Assembly (NCBI GenBank): GCA_965225895.1
Contig: CBDDBR010000011.1
Location: 2,232,001 to 2,296,000 of the forward strand
Length of the DNA stretch: 64,000 nt
DNA from: Endobugula sp965225895
GTDB taxonomy: Bacteria > Pseudomonadota > Gammaproteobacteria > Pseudomonadales > Cellvibrionaceae
Reading direction: 5' to 3'
Position 1 is the first letter of the stretch, and each line of letters opens with the position of its first letter. Shown here piece after piece: positions 1 through 8,620 of this stretch. The position numbers and the translations under genes are program-made. A model generated the notes under the pieces. The model was not told the DNA's origin. It made no database searches and was given only the letters and a program-made list of their open reading frames with translations.

Positions 1-600
1 TGTGTAGCAACCGATGGGCACCGCTTAGCGATGTGTGTACGTGAGCTAGATATTGATGTGCCAGTAAAAACACAAGCCATATTACCGCGCAAAGGGGTTA
101 TTGAATTATCGCGTTTATTGAGTGATCAAGAAGCGCAAGTGAGCTTAACCTTAGGTACACACCATATTCGTGTTGAAACACCCGACTATACGTTTACATC
201 TAAACTTGTGGATGGCAAATTTCCAGATTATGAACGCGTATTACCTAAAGGTGGTACTAATGTTGTTGTTGGTAATCGCTTAGATCTCAAACAAGCATTT
301 GGTCGTACAGCTATTTTATCGAATGAAAAATACCGTGGTGTACGTTTAAGCTTTAATGAAGGCCTACTGAATATTGTTGCTAACAACCCAGAACAAGAAG
401 AAGCTGAAGAACAGGTAGTGATTAATTACCAAGGTGACGATATTGAAATTGGATTTAACGTGAGTTATTTGCAAGATGTCACAAATGTTTTAGATACCGA
501 AAACATTAAAATCACACTATCCGATGCAAACAGCAGTGCATTATTAGAAGAGCCAGAAGAGGGCGATTCTGCCTACGTTGTTATGCCAATGCGACTATAA
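1..600 (+). CDS. dnaN: DNA polymerase III beta sliding clamp, C-terminal part
   Basis: Ring-shaped clamp that tethers DNA polymerase III to DNA. The frame is open from base 1 and begins with the clamp motif VATDGHRLA, so the 5' end lies outside the window; about 199 residues, covering the middle and C-terminal clamp domains, are visible. The protein ends in the canonical YVVMPMRL tail, which lines the site where clamp partners bind. recF and gyrB follow on the same strand, the classic origin-proximal order dnaA-dnaN-recF-gyrB. An imperfect hairpin after the stop may reduce read-through into recF. Confidence 0.97.
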   Translation, partial: CVATDGHRLAMCVRELDIDVPVKTQAILPRKGVIELSRLLSDQEAQVSLTLGTHHIRVETPDYTFTSKLVDGKFPDYERVLPKGGTNVVVGNRLDLKQAFGRTAILSNEKYRGVRLSFNEGLLNIVANNPEQEEAEEQVVINYQGDDIEIGFNVSYLQDVTNVLDTENIKITLSDANSSALLEEPEEGDSAYVVMPMRL

Positions 601-607
601 CATCCAT

Positions 608-658
608 AAAAAGAGTGTGTATGAGTATCTTATTTTTACAGTCATACCGCTCTTTTTT
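608..658 (+). terminator. Possible intrinsic terminator or attenuator between dnaN and recF
   Basis: An imperfect stem runs from 608-624 (AAAAAGAG, then GTATGA after a short mismatch) to 642-658 (TCATAC, then CTCTTTTTT), ending in a T run. The loop is about 17 nt. It sits just after dnaN and 25 nt before the recF start, so it could lower recF expression relative to dnaN. The long loop and interior mismatch make it weak. Confidence 0.45.
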
Positions 659-683
659 ATAGATAAAAGAGAACATATCCCCC

Positions 684-1808
684 TTGTCTCTCCTTAATAA
701 TCTCCATATCGAACAACTTCGTAATATTGCCTCTGCTTCGATAGATCTATCTCCTAAAATCAACCTTTTCTATGGCGAAAATGGCAGTGGAAAAACCAGT
801 ATATTAGAGGCTATTTCATTACTGGGGTTAGGTCGATCATTTAGAAGCCACAAATCTCGATCGTTGGTTAATCATCAATACAGCGAATTAACAGTGTTTT
901 CCCATATTGCTCATGAAGGCTCTCTGATGCCTGTGGGTGTGCAAAAAAGCAAATCGGGCAGCAGTATGATTCGTATGGCTGGCGATACTGTTAAGTCAGC
1001 GTCTTTACTCGCTAAACACCTTCCATTGTTGGTGGTTAATGCCAGTTCTTTTCAGCTAATAGAAGGCTCACCTGTTCAGCGTAGACAGTTTTTGGACTGG
1101 ATGGTGTTTCACGTGAAACCTGAGTTTTCTTCTTTATGGAAGGATCTACAAAAGATACTGAAACAACGCAATAGCTTGTTAAGACGTGATAAAATAAGCT
1201 ATTCGGATATTGAGCCTTGGGATGTCACGTTTTGTCATTTAGCCGAAGCTATAGATCAAGCAAGGCGAGAGGTGTTTGAGGCCTTTGTTTCACGCTTTGT
1301 TGATTTAGAGTCTCAATTTTTAGGGCAAGCACTTGGTATTGAAATGGAGTATGTTCGAGGATGGAATGATGAGCAGTGCTTTAATAATGTATTGCAAGCA
1401 GCCTTTGAACGAGATGCTCGAGATGGTTATACCCATTATGGCCCTCAACGTGCAGAAATAAAGATTCGAGCACAGCAAAAAATGGCCTCAGATGTGCTGA
1501 GTAGAGGGCAAGAAAAGTCGCTAATTTGTGCGATGACAGTAACACAAGCGCAACTATATAAAGACTTTATGGGGAAGGATTGCGTCTTTCTAGTGGATGA
1601 TTTGCTCGCAGAGCTAGACATACACAATAGCCAAAAGCTGGCGCATTGGCTAAGCCAATTACAAGGCCAGGTATTTGTTACTGGTGTTGTAAAAGAAGCC
1701 TTAGAAGCCGCGTGGCAAAATGAATTAACGGATATTGCTGTGTTTCACGTGAAACACGGAAATATAACAAAAGAAAACACACAAGAAAGTATACAAGAGA
1801 AGAAATAA
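684..1808 (+). CDS. recF: DNA replication and repair protein RecF
   Basis: SMC-like ATPase that helps load RecA at single-strand gaps with RecO and RecR. Near residue 30 it has the Walker A motif GENGSGKTS; the signature-like SRGQEKSL is near residue 272 and the Walker B-type VFLVDDLLAELD near residue 300. At 374 residues it is of family length. The start is TTG, chosen because MSLLNNLHIEQLRNI aligns with the RecF N terminus and no ATG lies nearby. The gene carries two copies of a palindrome matching parS, both read as VFHVK in the protein; the first lies in the conserved FHV region, the second in the less conserved C terminus. Confidence 0.96.
   Translation: MSLLNNLHIEQLRNIASASIDLSPKINLFYGENGSGKTSILEAISLLGLGRSFRSHKSRSLVNHQYSELTVFSHIAHEGSLMPVGVQKSKSGSSMIRMAGDTVKSASLLAKHLPLLVVNASSFQLIEGSPVQRRQFLDWMVFHVKPEFSSLWKDLQKILKQRNSLLRRDKISYSDIEPWDVTFCHLAEAIDQARREVFEAFVSRFVDLESQFLGQALGIEMEYVRGWNDEQCFNNVLQAAFERDARDGYTHYGPQRAEIKIRAQQKMASDVLSRGQEKSLICAMTVTQAQLYKDFMGKDCVFLVDDLLAELDIHNSQKLAHWLSQLQGQVFVTGVVKEALEAAWQNELTDIAVFHVKHGNITKENTQESIQEKK
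1105..1120. other. parS-like ParB binding site (15 of 16)
   Basis: TGTTTCACGTGAAACC matches the widely conserved ParB/Spo0J site TGTTTCACGTGAAACA at 15 of 16 positions. It lies inside recF, where it encodes VFHVKP, a conserved RecF stretch, so coding constraint may explain part of the match. The origin-proximal location agrees with where parS sites cluster in bacteria. Confidence 0.75.
1741..1756. other. parS ParB binding site (perfect 16 of 16)
   Basis: TGTTTCACGTGAAACA is identical to the consensus parS palindrome bound by ParB for origin segregation. It lies 636 bp downstream of the other copy, near the 3' end of recF. Its position beside dnaN-recF-gyrB fits a centromere-like cluster near oriC. 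The ParA and ParB genes are not in this window. Confidence 0.88.
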
Positions 1809-1892
1809 CAATAAGCACTAGCTTAGGTGGCACAATGGATGCCGCTAGTAATCGAGTGCAAATAGAACGCTCCACAATTGGATAACACATTT

Positions 1893-4325
1893 ATGTCAGA
1901 CGATAATCAAACTGAAAACAACTATGACTCCTCCAGTATTAAGGTACTTAAAGGTCTAGATGCGGTAAGAAAACGCCCTGGAATGTATATTGGTGATACC
2001 GATGACGGAACAGGCTTGCATCATATGGTCTTTGAGATCGTTGATAACTCTATTGATGAGGCTTTAGCAGGGCATTGTTCAGAGATTAAAGTGATTATTC
2101 ATCCTGACGAATCCGTATCTGTATCAGATAATGGCCGTGGTATTCCAACAGAAATACACGAAGAGGGTGTTTCTGCGGCAGAAGTAATTATGACAGTGCT
2201 TCATGCAGGCGGTAAGTTTGATGATAATACCTATAAAGTTTCTGGTGGTTTACACGGTGTAGGGGTTTCTGTTGTTAACGCGTTATCGTCAGAATTAAAA
2301 ATGACTATTCGCCGTCAAGGCAAGGTACATGAGCAAATTTATCATCATGGCGTTCCACAAGCACCATTAACAGTGATCGGTGAAACAGAAAACAGTGGTA
2401 CAGAAGTTCATTTTAAACCCTCAGCAGAAACTTTTACGAATATTCAATTTCACTTTGATCAGCTAGCGAAGCGCTTACGTGAATTATCATTCTTAAACTC
2501 GGGTGTTCGTATCGTACTAAAAGACGAACGCAGCGGAAAAGAAGATATTTTTGAGTATGAAGGTGGTCTAAACGCATTTGTTGGTTATCTAAATACGAAT
2601 AAAACAGCTATTAATAAGGTAATGCACTTTAATACAACACGCGAAGACGATGGTGTGGGCGTTGAAGTGGCTCTGCAATGGAACGACTCTTATCAAGAAA
2701 GCATTCTTTGCTATACCAATAATATACCTCAGCGCGATGGTGGTACCCATTTAGCCGGCTTTCGTGCAGCATTAACCCGTGGTTTAAACGGCTATATTGA
2801 ACGCGAAGGCCTATTAAAGAAAGATAAGGTTAATACAACAGGGGATGATGCCAGAGAAGGCTTAACCGCTATTATCTCTGTAAAAGTACCTGATCCTAAG
2901 TTCTCTTCACAAACGAAAGATAAGCTAGTTTCTTCAGAAGTAAAATCAGCGGTTGAACAAGAAATGGGTCAAGCTTTTGCGGATTACTTACTTGAAAACC
3001 CACAAGAAGCTAAAAGCATTGTAGGTAAAATGATTGAGGCGGCTAAAGCGCGTGAAGCGGCACGTAAAGCTCGTGAAATGACACGTCGCAAAGGCGCCTT
3101 AGATATTGCTGGTTTGCCAGGTAAATTAGCGGATTGCCAAGAAAAAGATCCAGCGTTATCTGAAGTGTACCTAGTGGAGGGTGACTCTGCGGGTGGTTCA
3201 GCTAAGCAAGGTCGAGATCGTAAAACACAGGCAATACTACCGTTAAAAGGTAAAATTCTGAATGTTGAAAAAGCCCGTTTCGATAAAATGTTATCTAGTG
3301 CCGAAGTAGGAACACTGATTACAGCACTAGGCTGTGGTATTGGTGCAGAAGAGTTTAATGCCGATAAGCTACGTTACCACCGCATCATTATTATGACCGA
3401 TGCCGATGTTGATGGATCGCATATTCGTACCCTATTACTTACGTTCTTTTTCCGTCAAACACGTGAATTGATTGAACGAGGTCATATTTATATTGCACAG
3501 CCACCGCTGTATAAAATTGCCAAGGGTAAACAAGAGCAATACTTAAAAGATGATCAAGCACTTACCGAGTTTTTAACCAATGCAGCGCTTGATGGTGGGC
3601 AAGTATTTACTAACGCTACAGCGCCTGCTATATCTGGCTCTTCTTTAGAGGCATTAGTAAAAGATTATCGTCAAGTCATGGCAACAATAGAACGTTTATC
3701 ACGTTTATACCCAGCGGCAGTATTAGAAAAAATGATCTATATGCCCGCACTATCTATTAATCAACTGAGTGATATAGATGCCGTTACCCAGTGGAGTAAA
3801 ACCCTATCAGCGGGTTTAGCTGATGCAGAAACAAGCGGTAGTAGCCGTTATGTTATTACGGTGACGGAAGACTCTGAGCGCCATTTATTTTTGCCTCAAA
3901 TAGAAAAACTGGCACATGGCTTAAGTCATGAATACCCATTTAATCATGACTTCTTTGCATCGGGTGAATATCAATCTATTGTTGATTTGGGTGCCAAACT
4001 GAACGGATTAATTGAAGACACAGGTAAAGTAAAGCGTGGTGAGCGTGAGCAAGCCGTAGATAACTTTAAAGATGCTCTTGAATGGTTAATGACAGAGTCA
4101 CGTCGTGGTTACATGATTCAGCGTTATAAAGGGTTGGGTGAAATGAACCCTGAACAGCTATGGGAAACTACAATGGATCCTGAAACACGCCGTATGCTAC
4201 AAGTAACGATTGAAGATGCGATTGGAGCAGATCAAATTTTCACCACGCTTATGGGTGACCATGTAGAGCCGCGTAGAGAATTTATCGAACAAAATGCATT
4301 AACTGTTGCGAACCTTGATGTTTAA
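1893..4325 (+). CDS. gyrB: DNA gyrase subunit B
   Basis: ATPase subunit of the type II topoisomerase that introduces negative supercoils. The GHKL ATPase domain begins with IKVLKGLDAVRKRPGMYIG; the TOPRIM region shows YLVEGDSAGGSAKQGRDR and MTDADVDGSHIRT; the C terminus has the GyrB signature QRYKGLGEMNPEQLW. About 810 residues, normal for the proteobacterial long form with the TOPRIM insert. ATG 1893 (MSDDNQTENNYDSSSIKV) matches homologues better than a TTG five codons upstream. A strong terminator follows. Confidence 0.97.
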   Translation: MSDDNQTENNYDSSSIKVLKGLDAVRKRPGMYIGDTDDGTGLHHMVFEIVDNSIDEALAGHCSEIKVIIHPDESVSVSDNGRGIPTEIHEEGVSAAEVIMTVLHAGGKFDDNTYKVSGGLHGVGVSVVNALSSELKMTIRRQGKVHEQIYHHGVPQAPLTVIGETENSGTEVHFKPSAETFTNIQFHFDQLAKRLRELSFLNSGVRIVLKDERSGKEDIFEYEGGLNAFVGYLNTNKTAINKVMHFNTTREDDGVGVEVALQWNDSYQESILCYTNNIPQRDGGTHLAGFRAALTRGLNGYIEREGLLKKDKVNTTGDDAREGLTAIISVKVPDPKFSSQTKDKLVSSEVKSAVEQEMGQAFADYLLENPQEAKSIVGKMIEAAKAREAARKAREMTRRKGALDIAGLPGKLADCQEKDPALSEVYLVEGDSAGGSAKQGRDRKTQAILPLKGKILNVEKARFDKMLSSAEVGTLITALGCGIGAEEFNADKLRYHRIIIMTDADVDGSHIRTLLLTFFFRQTRELIERGHIYIAQPPLYKIAKGKQEQYLKDDQALTEFLTNAALDGGQVFTNATAPAISGSSLEALVKDYRQVMATIERLSRLYPAAVLEKMIYMPALSINQLSDIDAVTQWSKTLSAGLADAETSGSSRYVITVTEDSERHLFLPQIEKLAHGLSHEYPFNHDFFASGEYQSIVDLGAKLNGLIEDTGKVKRGEREQAVDNFKDALEWLMTESRRGYMIQRYKGLGEMNPEQLWETTMDPETRRMLQVTIEDAIGADQIFTTLMGDHVEPRREFIEQNALTVANLDV

Positions 4326-4351
4326 GTCATAGCACTTATTGCTGTTTATCT

Positions 4352-4378
4352 AAAAGCCAGTGAATACTGGCTTTTTTT
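4352..4378 (+). terminator. Intrinsic terminator of gyrB
   Basis: AAAAGCCAGT, loop GAAT, ACTGGCTTTT followed by further Ts: a 10-bp perfect stem with a T tract, 27 nt after the gyrB stop. Confidence 0.9.
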
Positions 4379-4476
4379 ATGTCTCTAAGTAAATTTTCCA
4401 ACTATTTTTTAATCTTTGCATATACTTAAAGAAGTAACCACGAAAATATACAAGATGGGTGATTCTTAGGTAAGTT

Positions 4477-6153
4477 ATGAATGCGTTAGTCCAAAAACCG
4501 CAAGCTATGCAGCAAATCGACATCATTAAAATCTATGAAAAAAAGCGCTGTCTGGTTGTTGATGATATTACAGAGGTTAGAGCGTCTTATAAGCGTATGT
4601 TACGCTCGTTTGGTGTTAAAGAATTAGATACAGCAGCAACAGGTGATCAAGCGATTAGCTTATGTGAATTACGTGATTATGGCATGATTATTTGTGATTA
4701 TAATTTGGATGATTCTAGAGATGGTCAGCAAATCTTAGAAGAATTGCGCCATATGAATATACTCAAGTACACCACCTTATTTATTATTATTACAGCAGAA
4801 ACATCACGTGAAATGGTTTTGGGTGCGATAGAAAACCAGCCTGATGACTACATTACCAAGCCTATTTCAGAAAAGCTCATGCGTACGCGATTAGATCGTG
4901 CATTACTTAAACATGAAGATTTATATGGCATAAAACAGGCGATGGATAATAAAAATTATCTTGAAGCCTTAAAGCTATGCGATGAAAAAATACAAAAAAA
5001 GAATCGGCACCTATGGGAAATTTTGCGTTATAAGGCACAAGTGTTTTGCATGATGGGAAAACCTGAAGAAGCACAAAAAATTTATCAATCGGTTTTAAAA
5101 CAAAAAGATTTTACGTGGGCTAAAATTGGCCTAGCAAAAGCGATGATTAAAACAGAAAATTTAGAAAATATAGAGCCATTACTAGAAAGTATTTTAGAGA
5201 AAGATCATCGTTATATTGAAGCACATGATTTATTGTCTGAATATTATGAAAAAACAGGTCAGTTCGAAAAAGCACAAAAAGCCACAGAAAAAGCAACCGA
5301 GCTATCTCCTAAATCGATTACTCGTCATCGTCGATTAGCAGAACTTGCAGAAGTTAACAATGATGATATGGTGTGCTTAAAGGCATATGAAGAGTCAATA
5401 CGCTGGAACTATAATTCTTGCCATGCACGTCCCGAAGATTATTTAGCATTAGCGCGTAAAACGGTAGATGTATCAAAAACGGCAAGCTTGCGAGAGGTGA
5501 GTGATAGAACTAAAAAAGCATTGGGTTTATTAGAACGAATGCAACGTCGATTTCCGCAAAGAAAAAATCAAGTAAAATCAAAGTTTATAGAAGCACAGCT
5601 TTATGCCTGTCAAGGGAAGGAAAATTTCTCGACCGCGATACTAGAGTCTGTAGAAGGCGACTATGACATACTACACCCAAAAGATGTTGATTCCCGTTTA
5701 GATTTTTCACGTGCGCATATCATGAGCGGTGATAAACAAAAGGGGTATAAAGAGTTACATTTATTATCAAAAGAATTTAAAGACTCTAGCAAAATATTAA
5801 AAACTATTGATAAAATCAGCGAAGAACCAATTAGTATTGCAGGTAAAGAGTGTGCGGCTAATTTATCTCGTTTGGGTATTGCGGCCTATCAAGAAAAAAA
5901 CTACGAAAAAGCCATGACTATTTTTTCGGACGCATTAAAAATGTTTCCTAATCATGTGGGTGTAAACTTAAACTTGGTACAAGTGGTTTTGGCAAAAAAC
6001 GAAATCGATGGAAAAACAATAGACTATTATCATATGTGTCAAAAATGCTTTAAAAAAATTGGCGTGTTAACAGAAGAGCATAAGCAATTTTCGCGATATG
6101 AATTTTTATTAGAGCAATTTACCAAGGCTTATCAAGGCTACGAAAACCTATAA
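4477..6153 (+). CDS. Response regulator receiver protein with TPR-like repeats
   Basis: A 558-residue protein with an N-terminal CheY-like receiver (about residues 23-145) and a long helical-repeat tail. The receiver keeps the acidic pair in LVVDD, the phospho-acceptor Asp in IICDYNLDD, the Thr in IITAET and the Lys in YITKP, so it should be phosphorylatable. The rest contains TPR-type helix pairs such as KPEEAQKIYQSVLKQ and NYEKAMTIFSDALKMFP and probably acts as a protein-interaction scaffold; there is no DNA-binding or enzymatic output domain. No kinase gene is adjacent. It is convergent with aroE, 10 nt away. The partner and output are unknown. Confidence 0.85.
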   Translation: MNALVQKPQAMQQIDIIKIYEKKRCLVVDDITEVRASYKRMLRSFGVKELDTAATGDQAISLCELRDYGMIICDYNLDDSRDGQQILEELRHMNILKYTTLFIIITAETSREMVLGAIENQPDDYITKPISEKLMRTRLDRALLKHEDLYGIKQAMDNKNYLEALKLCDEKIQKKNRHLWEILRYKAQVFCMMGKPEEAQKIYQSVLKQKDFTWAKIGLAKAMIKTENLENIEPLLESILEKDHRYIEAHDLLSEYYEKTGQFEKAQKATEKATELSPKSITRHRRLAELAEVNNDDMVCLKAYEESIRWNYNSCHARPEDYLALARKTVDVSKTASLREVSDRTKKALGLLERMQRRFPQRKNQVKSKFIEAQLYACQGKENFSTAILESVEGDYDILHPKDVDSRLDFSRAHIMSGDKQKGYKELHLLSKEFKDSSKILKTIDKISEEPISIAGKECAANLSRLGIAAYQEKNYEKAMTIFSDALKMFPNHVGVNLNLVQVVLAKNEIDGKTIDYYHMCQKCFKKIGVLTEEHKQFSRYEFLLEQFTKAYQGYENL

Positions 6154-6163
6154 ATAAGCCTTT

Positions 6164-7000
6164 TTAAGAGAGAGATGCTCGAATCTTTTCAATCACAGAT
6201 TGTGTTTCTGGACGAACATGCCGCCATTGATAAAATGATTCTGCGCCTTGGCACACTAACATGCCCAAACCATCAGCTACATTTTTTGCACCATATTTTT
6301 TCGCCCATTGCATAAATACAGTGTTATCTTTTCCATACATCATGTCATAACAACAACTATGATCATGCAAAATTTCTTTTGGCAAATTAGGTAATTCACC
6401 CCCTAAACTGGCAGATGTACCGTTAATAACAATATCAAACTCATGAAACTCACTGCGGCTTAAATCATTGTAATGACAACTTGAAATAGAGCCTTCATTG
6501 ATAAAATCATTGGCTAATTGTTGTGCTTTTTCAACGGTACGATTAGCAATCACTAGCTGTTGTGGTTGCGTTGCAAGTAGGGGTTCTAAGATCCCTCGTA
6601 CAGCACCACCAGCACCTAACACAAGAATTTTTTTATTATGTAATGTCCACTGTAAATTTTCTGTTACATCATATACAAAACCTACACCATCGGTATTGTC
6701 ACCTAAAATAAACTGTTCTTTTTTTATCAGTGTGTTTACGGCACCTGCTTTTTTAGCACGGGGTGTGAGCTGGTCTGCGTAATTAAACGCATCCATTTTA
6801 AATGGCACAGTAATATTTAATCCTTTTCCGCCATTGGCAAAAAATGTATTTGCTCCAGTAGTAAATTGATCAATAGGGATACACTCGGCAGTATAAATTA
6901 TGTCTTGCTGTGTTTGTTTTGCAAAAGCAGCGTGCAGTATAGGGGATTTAGAGTGGTGAATAGGGTTCCCAAATACAGCGTAACGGTCAGGGTTTGTCAT
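6164..7000 (-). CDS. aroE: Shikimate dehydrogenase
   Basis: NADPH-dependent reduction of 3-dehydroshikimate to shikimate in aromatic amino acid synthesis. The N terminus MTNPDRYAVFGNPIHHSKSP carries the substrate-binding SKS motif; NITVPFK contains the catalytic Lys; VLGAGGAVRG is the nucleotide-binding loop and NRT the NADP-specificity motif. 278 residues, normal. ATG 7000 is chosen by homology; ATG and GTG codons 12-15 nt upstream are in frame but add unconserved residues. It starts 1 nt after the hemF stop, so the two are co-transcribed. Confidence 0.95.
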   Translation of the reverse strand: MTNPDRYAVFGNPIHHSKSPILHAAFAKQTQQDIIYTAECIPIDQFTTGANTFFANGGKGLNITVPFKMDAFNYADQLTPRAKKAGAVNTLIKKEQFILGDNTDGVGFVYDVTENLQWTLHNKKILVLGAGGAVRGILEPLLATQPQQLVIANRTVEKAQQLANDFINEGSISSCHYNDLSRSEFHEFDIVINGTSASLGGELPNLPKEILHDHSCCYDMMYGKDNTVFMQWAKKYGAKNVADGLGMLVCQGAESFYQWRHVRPETQSVIEKIRASLS

Positions 7001-7001
7001 A

Positions 7002-7937
7002 TTACAGGGCATCACTCTTGTTTGATGTTAAATTTAGCCAGTCGTTGGCTTGTAAAAACGTTTCTAGCAATTCAGCCTCGGCGCTGCCTGCTTCAGCGTT
7101 ATAGTCGTACTCCCAGCGAACCAGTGGTGGCAGAGACATTAAAATAGACTCCGTGCGGCCACCTGTCTGTAAACCAAAGAGTGTTCCGCGGTCAAAAACT
7201 AAATTAAATTCTACATAACGTCCGCGACGATATAATTGAAAGTGACGTTCTTTTTCTGAGTAGGGTGTATCTTTACGACGACGCAATATGGGAGCATAAG
7301 CATCAACAAAGCTGCTGCCTACGGATTGCATGAGAGCAAAGCTTTTTTCGAATCCAAGCTGATTAAAGTCATCAAAAAATAAACCGCCAATACCACGAGG
7401 TTCATTGCGGTGTTTTAAATAAAAGTATTCATCACACCATTGTTTAAATTCATTGTAAAAATGATCACCAAAAGGGTCGCACGCATTTTTAGCGGTTTGA
7501 TGCCAGTGAACACAGTCGTCTTTATCACCGTAGTAAGGGGTAAGGTCATATCCACCACCAAACCACCATACAGGTTCTTCACCTTCTTTTTCGGCAATAA
7601 AAAAGCGTACATTCATATGGCTGGTGGGGGCAAATGGGTTACGTGGGTGAATAACCAGTGAAACCCCCATGGCTTCAAAACCACGACCAGCTAATTCTGG
7701 ACGATGCGCGGTAGCAGAGGCAGGCATGGTGGTACCAAAAACATGAGAAAAGTTAACACCGCCTTTTTCTATTACGTTACCTTCAGCTAATACACGCGAT
7801 CGACCACCACCGCCTTCTTCGCGCTCCCAAGAGTCTTCGATAAAGGTGTTGCCATCAATGTCTGTTAGCGCTTCACAGATAGAGTCTTGTAATTGCAGTA
7901 AAAAGGTACGTACAGCATGTTTATCGGGTGTATTCAT
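7002..7937 (-). CDS. hemF: Oxygen-dependent coproporphyrinogen III oxidase
   Basis: Converts coproporphyrinogen III to protoporphyrinogen IX with oxygen during heme synthesis. Family blocks are clear: WEREEGGGGRSRVL, GVNFSHVFG, HMNVRFF, WWFGGGYDLTPYY and YVEFNLVFDRGT. 311 residues is the usual length. It lies in a minus-strand series tsaP-dprA-tsaC-hemF-aroE that matches Pseudomonas, except that the qor gene found there between tsaC and hemF is missing. The oxygen-dependent enzyme fits the aerobic oxidase cluster further along. Confidence 0.96.
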   Translation of the reverse strand: MNTPDKHAVRTFLLQLQDSICEALTDIDGNTFIEDSWEREEGGGGRSRVLAEGNVIEKGGVNFSHVFGTTMPASATAHRPELAGRGFEAMGVSLVIHPRNPFAPTSHMNVRFFIAEKEGEEPVWWFGGGYDLTPYYGDKDDCVHWHQTAKNACDPFGDHFYNEFKQWCDEYFYLKHRNEPRGIGGLFFDDFNQLGFEKSFALMQSVGSSFVDAYAPILRRRKDTPYSEKERHFQLYRRGRYVEFNLVFDRGTLFGLQTGGRTESILMSLPPLVRWEYDYNAEAGSAEAELLETFLQANDWLNLTSNKSDAL

Positions 7938-8009
7938 AAGTTTGAGATACCATTAAAAATAGAATAATCAAAAAGGGTATAGTAAAGCGTGGTGTTATCC
8001 CTGCTATTG

Positions 8010-8576
8010 CTATGCCCGTAATACCTTACCACTGATAAGATCAGTAATGGTTGACGGTTGTGCATTTGCGCCCACACTTCCTTTTACCATCCAATCTAAT
8101 TGTGGAAAATGATGAAAATATCGGTGTACTTGCCATGCTTGTGTAGGGGCAGGTTTACCCTGCGGGTTGGCCGATGTTGAAATAATAGGCCCACCAAATG
8201 CCTTACAAAGCTCACGTACAACGGGATGGTTACTAACACGTAAAGCAACCGAGGTGTGATTGCCATATACCCAAAACGGCAATGTATTGTTTTGGGGGAC
8301 TAACCAAGTATGTGGGCCAGGCCATGATTGCAATAATGTATTGCGCTGCTCATGATTTAGGTGTGATAAATACGGTTCAAACTGCTCAATAGAGGCGGCC
8401 ACCATAATCAGTCCTTTAGCGACATCACGTTGTTTAAGCGCCAAAATATTACGGACGGCTTGTTCGTTATAAGGGTCACAACCTAAGCCCCATACGGCTT
8501 CAGTAGGATAAGCGATAACACCGCCTTGATGCATGATATTACTGGCTATAGTGATAGATGGATTATATTGGCTCAT
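8010..8576 (-). CDS. tsaC: L-threonylcarbamoyladenylate synthase (TsaC/YrdC type)
   Basis: Makes threonylcarbamoyl-AMP from threonine, bicarbonate and ATP, the first step of the t6A37 modification in ANN-decoding tRNAs. The YrdC fold is shown by GGVIAYPTEAVWGLGCD, ALKQR near residue 48, and ISTSANPQGKPAP. 188 residues corresponds to the short, single-domain TsaC form. It lies between dprA and hemF on the same strand, with gaps of 44 and 72 nt. Confidence 0.95.
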   Translation of the reverse strand: MSQYNPSITIASNIMHQGGVIAYPTEAVWGLGCDPYNEQAVRNILALKQRDVAKGLIMVAASIEQFEPYLSHLNHEQRNTLLQSWPGPHTWLVPQNNTLPFWVYGNHTSVALRVSNHPVVRELCKAFGGPIISTSANPQGKPAPTQAWQVHRYFHHFPQLDWMVKGSVGANAQPSTITDLISGKVLRA

Positions 8577-8620
8577 AAATTTTGTTTGTTAACGTGATCG
8601 TGTCATTAAAAATAACACCA

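Noticed and set aside
1..1900. Replication origin or DnaA boxes
   Set aside because: No clear TTATCCACA-type boxes are seen; oriC and dnaA probably lie upstream of the window.
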